Positions 52,792-62,058 of a stretch of DNA of 64,000 bases are shown here, one piece after another. The DNA is from Pelobium manganitolerans (lineage in GTDB: Bacteria > Bacteroidota > Bacteroidia > Sphingobacteriales > Sphingobacteriaceae), in the NCBI RefSeq assembly GCF_003609575.1, contig NZ_MBTA01000001.1, positions 186,001 through 250,000 of the forward strand. Direction: 5' to 3'. Numbering within the stretch: the first letter of the stretch is position 1; every line of letters begins with the position of its first letter. The position numbers and the translations under genes are program-made. The notes under the pieces were generated by a model. The model did no database searches, had not been told where the DNA came from, and saw only the letters and a program-made list of their open reading frames with translations.

Positions 52792-53565
52792 TTATAAATT
52801 AGTTAAAAACACGTACAAAGGCATGGCCACATAAGCCAAAGGAATTAAAATTCCGAAGCCCCATAAACCCACAAATTTTGCTATTGGGAAGTATTTGCGA
52901 TGGTTCCATCCTAAAGTTTGGAAAGCACTTTGGAAACCGTGTATTAAGTGGAACGCCAATGCTGCCATTGCTATCACATAAAATAAAACCAACCACCACT
53001 GCTGAAACGCAGTGTAAACTTCTTTATAAAGATCTTCTGATTGGGTGATTTGTATGCCGTTATCTACGTAAGTTACGTACTCTTTAAATTCGCTGGCGTC
53101 TAAAACACGGGTAGTGGTTTCGCCGGTTTTTAAGTTGGTTTGATATTCTACAAAGGGGGTGTAGCCTTGGTGGTATTTAAACCAAAAGTTGCTCATGTGC
53201 ACCACAATAAAAATAAAAATAATGGTGCCTAAAATGCCCATATTACGCGAGGACCAAATGCTGCCATCCTTAGGTTTTATGGCATAGCCGATAGGGCGTG
53301 CCGCTTTATTACGACGGGTTAAGATTAATGCCCATACTGAATGCACGATAATGGAAAGGTAAAGCAGGTATGATATGATTTTGATTGGCGGAAAATGCGT
53401 CATAAAATGCGCGTACTGGTTAAAGGCCAAGCCATCATCAGCTTTAAAGATTTGCAGGTTTCCGATAAGGTGAACAATTAAAAACACACACAAAAACAAG
53501 CCCGTTAAGCTCATAACCAGCTTCTTCCCGAGCGTCGAGGAAAATGTTTTCGAAAAATTACTCAT
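52792..53565 (-). CDS. sdhC: Succinate dehydrogenase cytochrome b subunit
   Basis: Single membrane-anchor subunit of 257 residues with five membrane helices, the b558/FrdC type, so no separate SdhD is needed. Haem-ligand histidines are found in helix-rich segments: FLIVHLIGNLQ, MTHFPPIK, IIVHSVWAL, FIVVHMSNFWF and AFHLIHGFQSAFQ. It carries two haems across the membrane and reduces menaquinone. It heads the sdhCAB operon and is preceded by a -7 promoter element about 33 bases upstream. Confidence 0.94.
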   Translation of the reverse strand: MSNFSKTFSSTLGKKLVMSLTGLFLCVFLIVHLIGNLQIFKADDGLAFNQYAHFMTHFPPIKIISYLLYLSIIVHSVWALILTRRNKAARPIGYAIKPKDGSIWSSRNMGILGTIIFIFIVVHMSNFWFKYHQGYTPFVEYQTNLKTGETTTRVLDASEFKEYVTYVDNGIQITQSEDLYKEVYTAFQQWWLVLFYVIAMAALAFHLIHGFQSAFQTLGWNHRKYFPIAKFVGLWGFGILIPLAYVAMPLYVFLTNL

Positions 53566-53597
53566 TATTTATTTTAAACTTTTTGGTTTTACGGCTA

Positions 53598-53605
53598 CAA
53601 AAATA
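53598..53605 (-). promoter_or_regulatory. -7 promoter element of sdhCAB
   Basis: On the minus strand TATTTTTG matches TAnnTTTG exactly and lies 33 bases before the sdhC ATG. A TTG at standard distance was not found. Confidence 0.45.
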
Positions 53606-53699
53606 TCTATTAAATGACAATTTAACCGGAAAAGCAAGTGCAAGCCAAGGCTTTTTAACTATTTAGAAACGTTCTAACTCCGTCGGCTAGGTTTTATAC

Positions 53700-53734
53700 A
53701 AAAATCCCCGACCTTTTCGAGGCCGGGGATTTTT
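53700..53734 (-). terminator. Terminator after the DegP-like gene
   Basis: AAAAATCCCCG (53700-53710) and CGGGGATTTTT (53724-53734) form a perfect 11-bp stem, extended inside by CC/GG. T-runs are present on both strands, so it could act in either direction. It lies 23 bases past the protease stop. Confidence 0.9.
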
Positions 53735-53756
53735 AAAAACACGGGATACTTTAGTT

Positions 53757-55283
53757 TTATTTAGCCGGGAAAGTAACCCTAAAGCGGCTGCCATCTGGCA
53801 CAAATCCTTGTAAAGATACCATCTTGCTATCCTGTTTTAAGGCAGCAATTACTTGGTCATTATTATTAACCGCACGTCCGTTTACGCTGGTAATTACCGT
53901 TCCTTTAGGCATATCGTACATATCAAATACTTTACCCGGGGCTACGCTGGTTACCACAACGCCAGAGCTTACGCCGTATTTCTTTTTAGCGGCATCTGTA
54001 AGCGGAGAGAAGGTTGCGCCCAAACTGTTTACCACTTCGGTAACCTCTTTGCCTGTGCCTGCCAATTTGTTGCCTTCATCGCCCTTTAAGGTAATATTAA
54101 AGTCTTTTAGCTTGCCGTCTCTTAAAACGGTTAACGTTAATTTATCGCCAGGGCGCATAGTGCCCACGCGTTCTTGCAAACGGGCAGATGAAGTAATCTC
54201 TTGACCATCTAATTTTTTGATGATATCGCCTTTTTTGATGCCCGCTTTTTCAGCCGCACCACCTTCTAAGGTAGAGTTTACGTATAAACCGTCAATTTCA
54301 CTTACATTAAGTTCTTTAGCACGGTCGGCATCCAGTTCTTGGAAAGTTACCCCAATATAACCGCGTTTCACCTCGCCGTATTTCAAGAAATCGTCCATTA
54401 CTTTTTTAGCTAGGTTTACCGGGATGGCAAAGCCGTAACCTTCATAAGTTCCGGTTTGTGAGGCTATGGCCGAGTTGATGCCGATAAGCTCTCCGCGGGC
54501 GTTTACCAAAGCGCCACCGCTGTTACCGCGGTTAATTACCGCATCTGTTTGTATAAACGATTCGATAGAAGAGTTGGTGGGTGGATTCTCGGGATCGTAA
54601 TTTCTCCTGTCAATATCTGGTGCTAAAATACCAATCTGACGCGATTTTGCGCTTACAATACCTGCTGTTACGGTTGATTCCAGTGTTAAAGGATAGCCAA
54701 CCGCCAGCACCCACTCGCCTACGCGTACATCGTCAGAGTTTCCTAGTTTCACCACCGGTAAATCTGTAGCGTTAATTTTAATCAGCGCTAAATCTGTGTT
54801 TTTATCACGCCCTATAACCCGTGCCTGTAACACTCTTTTATCTGATAAAATAACTTCAATTTTCTCTGCATCCTCTACCACGTGGTTGTTGGTCATGATG
54901 TAACCATCGCCGGTAACAATTACGCCCGAGCCTTTGCCCATAGGTGGCGGGGTGTTTTGCGGTACAGACTGCCTTCTGCGGCCAAAGAAGTCTTCAAACA
55001 TATCGCCGAAAGGATCATTAACCTGCGCCTTTGAACGGCTGTAGGTGGTGCGCACGTGTACAACACCTGGCGATACCGCCGCCGCTGCCTGCGTAAAATC
55101 TATCGCCCCGGTAGAAGCGGTAATATCTGAAGGGTTGTTAGTAAAATAAACTTTCTGCCTTTCATCTAGGCTTAAGCCAGAAAGATTGTTTGGCTCCATT
55201 AATTTGTAAGCTCCAACTGCTACTGCACCGCCAACAAATGCCACTAACAAAGTATAGCCTACTTTCTTGATATTACTATTCAT
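53757..55283 (-). CDS. degP-like: Do/DegP-type periplasmic serine protease
   Basis: A 508-residue envelope protease and chaperone from the ATG at 55283 (MNSNIKKVGY). The N-terminal hydrophobic segment (8-27) is a signal peptide or anchor. The trypsin-like domain has H134 (TNNHVV), D164 (NTDLALIKI) and S255 (NRGNSGGALV). Two PDZ domains follow (about 320-410 with GYIGVTFQEL, and 430-505 with GVVVTSVAPG). It degrades or refolds misfolded exported proteins. It is monocistronic with its own promoter and terminator and is divergent from dapF. Confidence 0.94.
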   Translation of the reverse strand: MNSNIKKVGYTLLVAFVGGAVAVGAYKLMEPNNLSGLSLDERQKVYFTNNPSDITASTGAIDFTQAAAAVSPGVVHVRTTYSRSKAQVNDPFGDMFEDFFGRRRQSVPQNTPPPMGKGSGVIVTGDGYIMTNNHVVEDAEKIEVILSDKRVLQARVIGRDKNTDLALIKINATDLPVVKLGNSDDVRVGEWVLAVGYPLTLESTVTAGIVSAKSRQIGILAPDIDRRNYDPENPPTNSSIESFIQTDAVINRGNSGGALVNARGELIGINSAIASQTGTYEGYGFAIPVNLAKKVMDDFLKYGEVKRGYIGVTFQELDADRAKELNVSEIDGLYVNSTLEGGAAEKAGIKKGDIIKKLDGQEITSSARLQERVGTMRPGDKLTLTVLRDGKLKDFNITLKGDEGNKLAGTGKEVTEVVNSLGATFSPLTDAAKKKYGVSSGVVVTSVAPGKVFDMYDMPKGTVITSVNGRAVNNNDQVIAALKQDSKMVSLQGFVPDGSRFRVTFPAK

Positions 55284-55321
55284 GTTTTTTTGGATTTTGA
55301 ATGTGAATAAACAATGATGTT

Positions 55322-55353
55322 CAAAAATAGTACCATTAAGACGCAATTTGCAA
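55322..55353 (-). promoter_or_regulatory. Promoter of the DegP-like gene
   Basis: On the minus strand TTG (55351-55353) and TATTTTTG (55322-55329) are spaced by 21 bases and fit the phylum consensus. The message would have a leader of about 35 bases before the ATG at 55283. Confidence 0.6.
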
Positions 55354-55491
55354 GTGCTTGTTGCGTTGCATCTTGTTAAAAATTGTTAAATCTAAGCTAC
55401 TCAAAACAAGTCTTTTCGCGTTAAAATCAAAATAATGTAACTGCTATTGCTAAATATTGCTTTGGCCAGCTATTTTTTCCACTTTTGCCAC

Positions 55492-56289
55492 ATGGCTACA
55501 AAAACTAAACTTCCGTTTTACAAATACCAGGGTGCGGGCAACGATTTTATATTGGTAGATAACCGCAAACTGCAATTTTCGCATGCCGATGCCGACAAAT
55601 TGGCAAAGCTGTGCGACCGCCGTTTTGGTATAGGTGCAGATGGAATCATGTTTTTGGAGCCAGCAAACGGATACGATTTCCGCATGGTATATTACAATGC
55701 CGATGGAAAGCCGAGCAGCATGTGCGGTAACGGCGGGCGTTGCATTGTAGCTTTTGCCAAGTTTTTAGGTGTGATAGGCGACAGCACTAATTTTATTGCC
55801 GTAGATGGGCCGCATTACGCCAGCGTAAATCCTGCCGGAGATTGGGTTAGCCTGCAAATGATTGATGTGAACGAGATTGAGAAAGACGGGAAAGATTTTG
55901 TGTTGAACACCGGATCCCCACATTATGTCAAATTTACGGAGCAAGTAGCCGATAAAGATGTTTTTGCAGAAGGCCGCGCCATCCGCAACAACAGCACTTA
56001 CCAAAAGGAGGGCATCAATGTCAATTTTGCCGAACCTAAGCTGAACCACTTATTTGTACGCACCTTTGAGCGAGGCGTAGAAGATGAAACTTTTGCCTGC
56101 GGAACCGGGGCAACAGCGGTTGCTTTGGCAAATGCTTATGTGAATAACGCGCAAGGTCATAACGTAACACCAATAAAAGTATTGGGCGGCGATCTTAAAA
56201 TTGTTTTTGATTACGATGGCGAACGCTTTAGCAATATATTTCTAGAAGGGCCAGCAAACCAAAGCTTTAAAGGTGAAGTCGATTTTTAA
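55492..56289 (+). CDS. dapF: Diaminopimelate epimerase
   Basis: Interconverts LL- and meso-diaminopimelate for lysine and peptidoglycan synthesis. It has 265 residues from the ATG at 55492 (MATKTKLPF); a TTG at 55447 would add a hydrophobic 15-residue extension unlike the family. The two catalytic cysteines are C78 in SSMCGNGGRC and C203 in ETFACGTGATA. The opening KYQGAGNDFILVDN is typical. It is convergent with lptC, 8 bases apart, with no hairpin between them. Confidence 0.95.
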   Translation: MATKTKLPFYKYQGAGNDFILVDNRKLQFSHADADKLAKLCDRRFGIGADGIMFLEPANGYDFRMVYYNADGKPSSMCGNGGRCIVAFAKFLGVIGDSTNFIAVDGPHYASVNPAGDWVSLQMIDVNEIEKDGKDFVLNTGSPHYVKFTEQVADKDVFAEGRAIRNNSTYQKEGINVNFAEPKLNHLFVRTFERGVEDETFACGTGATAVALANAYVNNAQGHNVTPIKVLGGDLKIVFDYDGERFSNIFLEGPANQSFKGEVDF

Positions 56290-56297
56290 GCCAAGGC

Positions 56298-56846
56298 TTA
56301 TTGTTGTGTAAAATCGTCTTTGAAGTTGAAGGTTCCCGAGCCTTGTTTAATCTCGTAATAGGTAAAATCTTCGTTGGACCAAAAGCCAGGCCCGGTTATT
56401 AAATTGGTACCGGTATTAATAGTTACAAGCTGATTAGAGTAAAAACGTTTTAAATTTTCGTCCCAAATCAACTCTTCAGATTTGAAAGTTTTTCCCTCGG
56501 CATTGGTAGCTACCACGTTTTTTTTAAGCTCAACTGTTTTTTGGTTTTCTCTGCGGATGGCATAATCCGAAGTAACCGTACTGGTTTGCACTAAATTGGC
56601 ATCGTAAAACACCACTTTAATGCCCTTTGGCATTTCGTAATACGGATTGCTTGATTTATGGTTGTAAAGGATGGGTGTAGTTAATACCGCCTTTACATGT
56701 GCCGAGTCGCTATAAATGATTTTAGCTTCCTTGGTAATTTCCACATCCTCTTTTTCTTGCAGCTCAATAGCTTTCACCTTGCTCAAGTCGTTTTCGCAAG
56801 CAACAAAAGCTAAAGCTAAAAAAAGGAAAAGAGACATTTTACGCAT
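56298..56846 (-). CDS. lptC: LPS-export protein LptC
   Basis: Periplasmic bridge component that passes lipopolysaccharide from LptBFG to LptA, 182 residues. It has a lipoprotein-like start (lipobox FVAC, Cys17, then END), as in many Bacteroidota members. The LptC beta-jellyroll is read from EITKEAKIIYSDSAHVKAVLTTP in parts, MPKGIKVVFYDANLVQTSTVTSDYAI, VELKKNVVATNAEGKTFKSEELIWD and the closing TGPGFWSNEDFTYYEI. It lies 8 bases after the outer membrane protein gene and shares its transcript with coaX upstream. Confidence 0.9.
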   Translation of the reverse strand: MRKMSLFLFLALAFVACENDLSKVKAIELQEKEDVEITKEAKIIYSDSAHVKAVLTTPILYNHKSSNPYYEMPKGIKVVFYDANLVQTSTVTSDYAIRRENQKTVELKKNVVATNAEGKTFKSEELIWDENLKRFYSNQLVTINTGTNLITGPGFWSNEDFTYYEIKQGSGTFNFKDDFTQQ

Positions 56847-56854
56847 AATAATGC

Positions 56855-58144
56855 TTAGTCGTATTTATACTTCTGAAACCAGCGGTCGTTAATGGTAAAG
56901 CCTAAGTGGAAGTTGATGAAGTTTTCTTTCACCAGGTTTTGCTCCAACGTACCACGGGTACCAATTTCTGTGCTGAAGTTAATTTTGTAAAAGGCATTAC
57001 GGCCAGAGATCAGCGGGAAGCCAAATCCTAAGTTTACAGATTTCACGTCAATATCTTGGCCGGCAATTTTAACATAAGTTTTATCGTAACTGAAGCCTAA
57101 GCGGTAATCAATCAGTTTAAAATAGTTGGTGACAGCGTTTACATTAGGCGTAATTTGGCCGCCTACAGAAAAGCCCCATGTGTCGTTCAGTTGGCTGGCA
57201 CTGCCCGAGCGGGCAAAATCGCTCCAGTTGGCCAAGCGTAAATCGGCGCCTACTAACCATTTGTTATACTTTTCTATACTAAAGCCAAAGTTGTGGCTGG
57301 CCGGCAATACCAAATTCCCTTTTACCTCATTAATAAATCGGGTAGTATCTGCGCGGTATTCAGATCCGCTGGATTCCATATAGCGGGTAGAAAGCTGGGA
57401 ATAAGTGGTGTGCAAATCTGTTTTAGCGTTACCTGTATAGCCGATGGTTATTTTAGCTTTTTTCCCTAAAGCGGCCGTATATTGTGCACCAAAATCAAAC
57501 ACTAAGCCGCCAACAGAATTATTATCGGCTGTTTTTGAATTCAAGAAACCTATGTACTGGTTAAATTCGGTAGTTCTAATCTCTTTTAAATTGCCAAACA
57601 AATAGCTCATGTTTGCGCCAAAAGTAAAGTGCTTACCTAAGCCAAAGCCGTAACCGATATAAGCCCGGTTAATGCCACCTTCGCCAGAGTAGGTATGTTC
57701 AATTTTAAAAGTATCTACGCTAGAGGAAACATCATCATAACTATATCCAAAATTACTGTAGGGCAATAAACCAAAGCTTAAAGCCGATTTTTTAGAAACC
57801 GGAATGCCAATAGCTAAATGGTTTAGAGAAGCGTTAAAGTTACTCTCAGATTTTGAGCCTTTTTTTAAAGTTTGCGAGTGTGTACTTGCGCCGATATCAA
57901 ACACGGTTAGGCGCATGTTGGCGTAAGATGCCGGATTGGCGATATTGATGTTGTTGTAGCCACCCACTGTGCTAATGCCGTAACCCAAATTGCCCAAAGC
58001 ACGGTTTTGTGGCAAATAGCTTCCGCTTAAATTGCCCACACCAAATTTAGAGTAGGGCGAATTGATGGTAGACTGCGCCAGCGCACCGTATGCAGTAAAC
58101 AAACTGATGGCAAACGCTAATAAATTTTTTTTAGATATGATCAT
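56855..58144 (-). CDS. Outer membrane beta-barrel protein (SPYSxFG type)
   Basis: A 429-residue outer-membrane protein from the ATG at 58144, with a signal peptide (1-23, ending ALA-Q). The mature chain opens NSPYSKFGVGNL, a phrase shared by a family of Bacteroidota barrels of unknown function distantly like FadL-type channels. Amphipathic strands alternate through to the end (FINFHLGFTINDRWFQKYKY). The gene overlaps the 3' end of coaX by 14 bases and precedes lptC by 8. A role in envelope lipid traffic is suggested by this context only. Confidence 0.78.
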   Translation of the reverse strand: MIISKKNLLAFAISLFTAYGALAQSTINSPYSKFGVGNLSGSYLPQNRALGNLGYGISTVGGYNNINIANPASYANMRLTVFDIGASTHSQTLKKGSKSESNFNASLNHLAIGIPVSKKSALSFGLLPYSNFGYSYDDVSSSVDTFKIEHTYSGEGGINRAYIGYGFGLGKHFTFGANMSYLFGNLKEIRTTEFNQYIGFLNSKTADNNSVGGLVFDFGAQYTAALGKKAKITIGYTGNAKTDLHTTYSQLSTRYMESSGSEYRADTTRFINEVKGNLVLPASHNFGFSIEKYNKWLVGADLRLANWSDFARSGSASQLNDTWGFSVGGQITPNVNAVTNYFKLIDYRLGFSYDKTYVKIAGQDIDVKSVNLGFGFPLISGRNAFYKINFSTEIGTRGTLEQNLVKENFINFHLGFTINDRWFQKYKYD

Positions 58145-58880
58145 TCTGATAGTTAACAACCGAGTTTAAACCTATTAAAACCAAGTTTGGTTCGTGTAAA
58201 ATCAAGTGGGCAAATATGCTGTTTTTAAATTTTGTATCAAAAAACGCTGCATCGCCACCGCAAAGTATAATTTTTCCTTCGGGATGTGTATTTAAAAAGC
58301 GCTGGGCAAAGCCCTCAGCCTCGTAATATGCGCCATTGTTTACGCCAGAGCGCAGGGCATCTTCACTATTTGCACCAAAGGACGCCGAAAAATTGGGGTC
58401 AAAATCAACTAATGGCAGCTTGGCGGTAAACTGGTTCATGGCCTCAAAACGCATACGGATCCCGGGCGAGATACTGCCGCCACGGTAAATGCCTTTTTCG
58501 TCTATCGCATCGTAAGTAATACAGGTTCCTGCATCTATCACAAAACACGCTTCTTGCGGAAACAAGGCTTTGGCGCCTACAACAGCTGCTAATCTATCCT
58601 GCCCCAATGTATGTGGAGTTTCGTATAAATTTTGCACCGGCACCGGGCTTTTAGCATTAAAGCGTACGTAGTTTACATTCGTCGCTAAAATCTCCTCATT
58701 TATGCCCGGCAATCCCCGCACGGAAGACAAAATCAAATTTTTTACCTCGTGCTTTTTAATTAACTGCAATAAATTTTCGGTGTCTAAATCGGGCTGTGCC
58801 GAGCTATACAGGATATTTTGCCCCTTAAAAACGGCAAGCTTAGCCGCAGAATTACCTATATCAACAACTAAATTAGGCAT
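58131..58880 (-). CDS. coaX: Type III pantothenate kinase
   Basis: Phosphorylates pantothenate in CoA synthesis. The 249 residues fit CoaX: the acetate-kinase fold phosphate-1 motif VVDIGNSAAKLAVF (4-17), TLGQDRLAAVVGA, the second phosphate motif FVIDAGTCITYDAID, and the GGSISPGIRMRFEAM loop. The third motif lies in IILCGGDAAFF. It heads a run with an outer membrane protein gene and lptC, overlapping the former by 14 bases. It is the supplier of CoA from which phosphopantetheine for the ACP at 15219 would come, though it is not linked to that operon. Confidence 0.93.
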   Translation of the reverse strand: MPNLVVDIGNSAAKLAVFKGQNILYSSAQPDLDTENLLQLIKKHEVKNLILSSVRGLPGINEEILATNVNYVRFNAKSPVPVQNLYETPHTLGQDRLAAVVGAKALFPQEACFVIDAGTCITYDAIDEKGIYRGGSISPGIRMRFEAMNQFTAKLPLVDFDPNFSASFGANSEDALRSGVNNGAYYEAEGFAQRFLNTHPEGKIILCGGDAAFFDTKFKNSIFAHLILHEPNLVLIGLNSVVNYQNDHI

Positions 58881-59082
58881 CCGCTAAATTAAAATAGGGT
58901 AAAAACGCAGGCTTAGCCAATAATTGGATGGTATGCTGGCAATTGGCACCCGAGAAAACTAAAACGCCAACTCTCATTATATTTGCTGGTTAAACAAAGG
59001 CGGTAAAAGAGCCTAAGGCTTACAAAAATATTAAAAATTAGCAGTTTGGCGTGCTTAATTCTGTTAAATTTAGTTAAAGCAC

Positions 59083-60063
59083 TTACACAAATTGGAAGTA
59101 AATAATTACTGCAATTACGGTTAAAAAAAGTGTTTCGTAAACCCACTTCTTTTTGGCGTGCAAAAAATAATAAGCTAAAGACAGGGCCACCGGCACGGCG
59201 CATAAAATAAAGTGGTTAATGCGGAAGACCGATTTAATATAGTAGGTAAAAACGGCAATCAGCATGATGAAAATGGCCAGCTGAAAAGATTTGCGCACCA
59301 AAACGTAGCTTTTAAAAAAGTTGATGTTAAGGTAGTACAAGCTTAGTAAAACGCATATGACGATGGGAAAAAGCACCACATAATCCATCACTTGGATATT
59401 GATGTAAATAGGCATTTTAGATGATAAGGGCTCCCAAATCTCAATAAAATCCAACAATCGGTTGTTCCAATAATAATAAACGCCTAAAATAAATACGAGA
59501 GTTAGGTAGCCTACAAGCACGCTCAGCCACTCGCGCCAGTAAAAAGGCTTAAACAGCAATAAGGCAATCCACAAAAGCACCAAAAAGCCAACAAAGGGGA
59601 AGTAAAAAAGCGTACCTAAAGAAACTAAAAAACCCAAATCAAACATTGCGGCAACAGAGCTGCTGTTTTTATATTCTGATAAAATGCGGTCAAAAATATA
59701 CAGCAGCATAAAATTGCACAGCAAAGGCGGGGTAAAAGACAAAAAAGGCGTAAAAACACTGCTAACGATAATATATGACGCTGCGGGCAAAAAAGTGGCT
59801 TTGCCTAAAATGGCGTGTTTGTTAATAACTTGGTTAAACCAAAGTGCCTGTGTGTACACCGCCAAAAAAGCAACCAACAGGTTTGCGAAAGGGGAGAGGT
59901 AGCTGTCTAAATCAAAATTGAGCAACAGCCTGGAAAAAAACTCGCGAAAGCCCGAGTTAACGGCTTCGGGCATAGTTGCCAACAAGCCTACCCTAAGCAA
60001 CAACAGCAAAAGGAACAGATAAAACAGGTTAATAAAATTTAAGCTTCTAAACTGCTGTACCAT
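59083..60063 (-). CDS. Multi-pass membrane protein (DUF6427-like)
   Basis: A 326-residue integral membrane protein with about nine or ten hydrophobic helices spread from residue 10 to 325 (for example YLFLLLLLLRVGLLA, LVAFLAVYTQALWF, FVGFLVLLWIALLLF, FPIVICVLLSLYYL). The layout and phrases such as FYFPFVGFLVLLWIALLLFKPFYWREWL match a Bacteroidota family that I know as DUF6427; relatives have at times been mislabelled beta-carotene oxygenase. Function unknown. It follows the glycosyltransferase gene by about 65 bases on the same strand. The 200 bases between it and coaX show nothing I can name. Confidence 0.68.
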   Translation of the reverse strand: MVQQFRSLNFINLFYLFLLLLLLRVGLLATMPEAVNSGFREFFSRLLLNFDLDSYLSPFANLLVAFLAVYTQALWFNQVINKHAILGKATFLPAASYIIVSSVFTPFLSFTPPLLCNFMLLYIFDRILSEYKNSSSVAAMFDLGFLVSLGTLFYFPFVGFLVLLWIALLLFKPFYWREWLSVLVGYLTLVFILGVYYYWNNRLLDFIEIWEPLSSKMPIYINIQVMDYVVLFPIVICVLLSLYYLNINFFKSYVLVRKSFQLAIFIMLIAVFTYYIKSVFRINHFILCAVPVALSLAYYFLHAKKKWVYETLFLTVIAVIIYFQFV

Positions 60064-60127
60064 GTGGTTTGTTTACAAAAGCACAATTATACACATATTG
60101 CTTTTATTTGTGGATGTTATCGGCGGG

Positions 60128-61126
60128 TCAGTTTTTTTTTGTGCCGAAGTTTTTAATGAGGCTGTCCACAACCTCGGCAGTTTCGTCTGGAAAGTGGATG
60201 TTCACTTTTTCATCACTATCTACCCAGTTGCGCAAGGTTGGCACCAAATCATCATTAATTTGGTGGATGATCGGAATGCCCAGCTCTTCGGCTGCCGCGG
60301 CGTTGCAGGCTTGCTCAAACTGGTCTTTCATAGGCATCATAATCACCTTTTTTTTCAGGAAAAGTGCTTCGGCAGGACCTTCAAATCCGCCACCGGTAAA
60401 TAAGCCGGCGCTGTTGGCTAAACTTTGGTTGAAACCCTCATTATCAATATACTGCACCTTAACGTTTTTAAAGCGGTAAGGCGTGCGCTGGTGTTTGCTA
60501 AACACCTCCCACTGCACATCTGGCAGTTGGTGCAGGTATTGTACAATCAGCTTATCATCCACAGCGGGCAAATAAACGGTATAATGCCCTTTGTTTTGCG
60601 GTTGCAAACGGCGTATCTCATTACGGATCACCGGCGTGCGGATAAAACTGTCGTAACTTTTAAAGTGGAAACCTATCTGTTGCGTGGTAGGCGCATAATA
60701 TTTTAAAATCAGCTCGGCCAATAAACCTCTTTTTTTGGGGCGAGGGGTATTTTTTGATAAAAACGAGGCTTGGTGACTTAAAGATACGCTGTGCAGTTTG
60801 TAGCGTTTGCAGGCCCAGGCAGTAATAGGTTCAAAATCGTTGATAATGATGTCGTAAGTTTTGAAGGGTACAGATCGCATATCGCGAAAGAAGCGCGGCA
60901 AATCCATGCTTTTAAAGGTCTTCCAAAAATCGATGCCACCCTTTTTCCCAAAAACATAGCTGAAACCGTGAAAACGGTACTTAATTTCCTGCGTTAAACT
61001 CACGTCTGCCTGCGAACCGCTGATGAGTAAATCTACCGTTCCGTATTGTTCCAATAAGGGCACAATTTCTCTCGCTCTGCTGATATGTCCGTTCCCTGTG
61101 CCTTGTATGGCAAACAATATTTTCAT
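60128..61126 (-). CDS. Glycosyltransferase, GT1-like fold
   Basis: A 332-residue GT-B type glycosyltransferase related to MurG/UDP-glucuronosyl transferases. The N-terminal domain starts KILFAIQGTGNGHISRAREIV with the Gly-rich loop and the conserved His-x-x-Arg. The second domain has the donor-site signature LANSAGLFTGGGFEGPAEALFLKKKVIMMPM and a later QFEQACNAAAAEELG. No membrane helices. Acceptor and sugar donor are unknown. It is downstream of tag (about 15 bases), so it may share that transcript. Confidence 0.85.
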   Translation of the reverse strand: MKILFAIQGTGNGHISRAREIVPLLEQYGTVDLLISGSQADVSLTQEIKYRFHGFSYVFGKKGGIDFWKTFKSMDLPRFFRDMRSVPFKTYDIIINDFEPITAWACKRYKLHSVSLSHQASFLSKNTPRPKKRGLLAELILKYYAPTTQQIGFHFKSYDSFIRTPVIRNEIRRLQPQNKGHYTVYLPAVDDKLIVQYLHQLPDVQWEVFSKHQRTPYRFKNVKVQYIDNEGFNQSLANSAGLFTGGGFEGPAEALFLKKKVIMMPMKDQFEQACNAAAAEELGIPIIHQINDDLVPTLRNWVDSDEKVNIHFPDETAEVVDSLIKNFGTKKN

Positions 61127-61141
61127 TAAGCTTGTTTTCTC

Positions 61142-61708
61142 TTAGCGCAATCTAAAACTGCAATCCAAAACATGGTCATTTACCATTCCGGTGGCTTGCA
61201 TGTGTGCATAACAAATGGTTGAGCCAAAAAATTTGAAGCCTCGTTTTTTCATGTCTTTGGCAATGGCGTCAGATATTTTGCTGGTGGCCGGCACCTGTTG
61301 GCTGTCTGTAAAATTATTTACAATGGGCTTGCCATCAGGCATAAACGAGTACAGGTAGCTGTCAAAAGAGCCAAACTCTTTTTGTACCGCTAAAAATAGC
61401 TTAGCATTGTTTACGGCCGCCAAAACTTTTAAGCGGTTGCGGATAATTCCGGGGTCTTGTAAAATGCGTTCCACATCGGCCTCGGTAAAATTAGCCACCG
61501 TTTGCGCGTCAAAATCGGCAAACAGCCTGCGGTAATTTTCTCTTTTGCGTAAAATGGTAATCCAGCTTAAGCCCGCTTGCGCCGATTCTAAGATCAAAAA
61601 CTCAAAAAGCACCTTATCATCATGCACTTCTTTTCCCCACTCCTCATCATGGTATTTGATGTAAAGTTCGTCTGTACCGCACCAATGGCAACGTTTAAGC
61701 TCGCTCAT
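61142..61708 (-). CDS. tag: DNA-3-methyladenine glycosylase I
   Basis: Removes 3-methyladenine from alkylated DNA. It has 188 residues from the ATG at 61708 (MSELKRCHWC); a longer reading to 61741 overlaps the neighbour more. The zinc-site residues of the TAG fold can be placed: C7 in RCHWC, H20 in YIKYHDEEWG, and the C-terminal His and Cys in NDHVLDC. The catalytic Glu is E41 in LESAQAGLSWITIL. Overlaps the 3' end of the upstream carboxymuconolactone-decarboxylase-like gene by 14 bases. Confidence 0.93.
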   Translation of the reverse strand: MSELKRCHWCGTDELYIKYHDEEWGKEVHDDKVLFEFLILESAQAGLSWITILRKRENYRRLFADFDAQTVANFTEADVERILQDPGIIRNRLKVLAAVNNAKLFLAVQKEFGSFDSYLYSFMPDGKPIVNNFTDSQQVPATSKISDAIAKDMKKRGFKFFGSTICYAHMQATGMVNDHVLDCSFRLR

Positions 61709-62054
61709 CGCTTTGTTTTTGTAATAAATCCCAATATTCAATAGCGCGACGGTAATGCGGAATTACAATAGAACCGCCTACTAAATTAGCGATCATAAAA
61801 ACCTCATTCAGCTCGTCGCTGTTTAGTCCCGCATCAAAGCATTTGCCCAAATGGTAACGGATGCAATCATCGCAACGCAAAACCATAGAAGCCACCAGCC
61901 CCAACATTTCTTTGGTTTTTACCGGCAAGGCACCTTCTGCATAAGATGTAGCATCTAAAGCCAAAAACCTTTTGAGGTTGGTATTGGCTGTTTCCGAGAT
62001 GCGCGCGTTCATTTTATCGCGGTAGCTGTTAAAATCGCTTACTAAATCTGCCAT
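61695..62054 (-). CDS. Carboxymuconolactone decarboxylase/AhpD-like protein
   Basis: A 119-residue all-helical protein. The redox motif C61-x-x-C64-xxx-H68 (LRCDDCIRYHLG) is that of AhpD-like alkylhydroperoxidases, so a thiol-peroxidase-related role is more likely than ring decarboxylation. The preceding VKTKEMLGLVASMV is the usual helix before the site. It lies 4 bases after cysS and overlaps tag by 14 bases. The trio forms one tight run in which this gene and tag could both serve damage control, which is inference. Confidence 0.85.
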   Translation of the reverse strand: MADLVSDFNSYRDKMNARISETANTNLKRFLALDATSYAEGALPVKTKEMLGLVASMVLRCDDCIRYHLGKCFDAGLNSDELNEVFMIANLVGGSIVIPHYRRAIEYWDLLQKQSDERA

Positions 62055-62058
62055 CGCC

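Noticed and set aside
58881..59082. Possible RNA gene in the gap between coaX and the multi-pass membrane protein gene
   Set aside because: No cloverleaf, conserved hairpin or terminator could be found by eye. A 96-codon frame here overlaps the neighbour's end in another frame and looks random.
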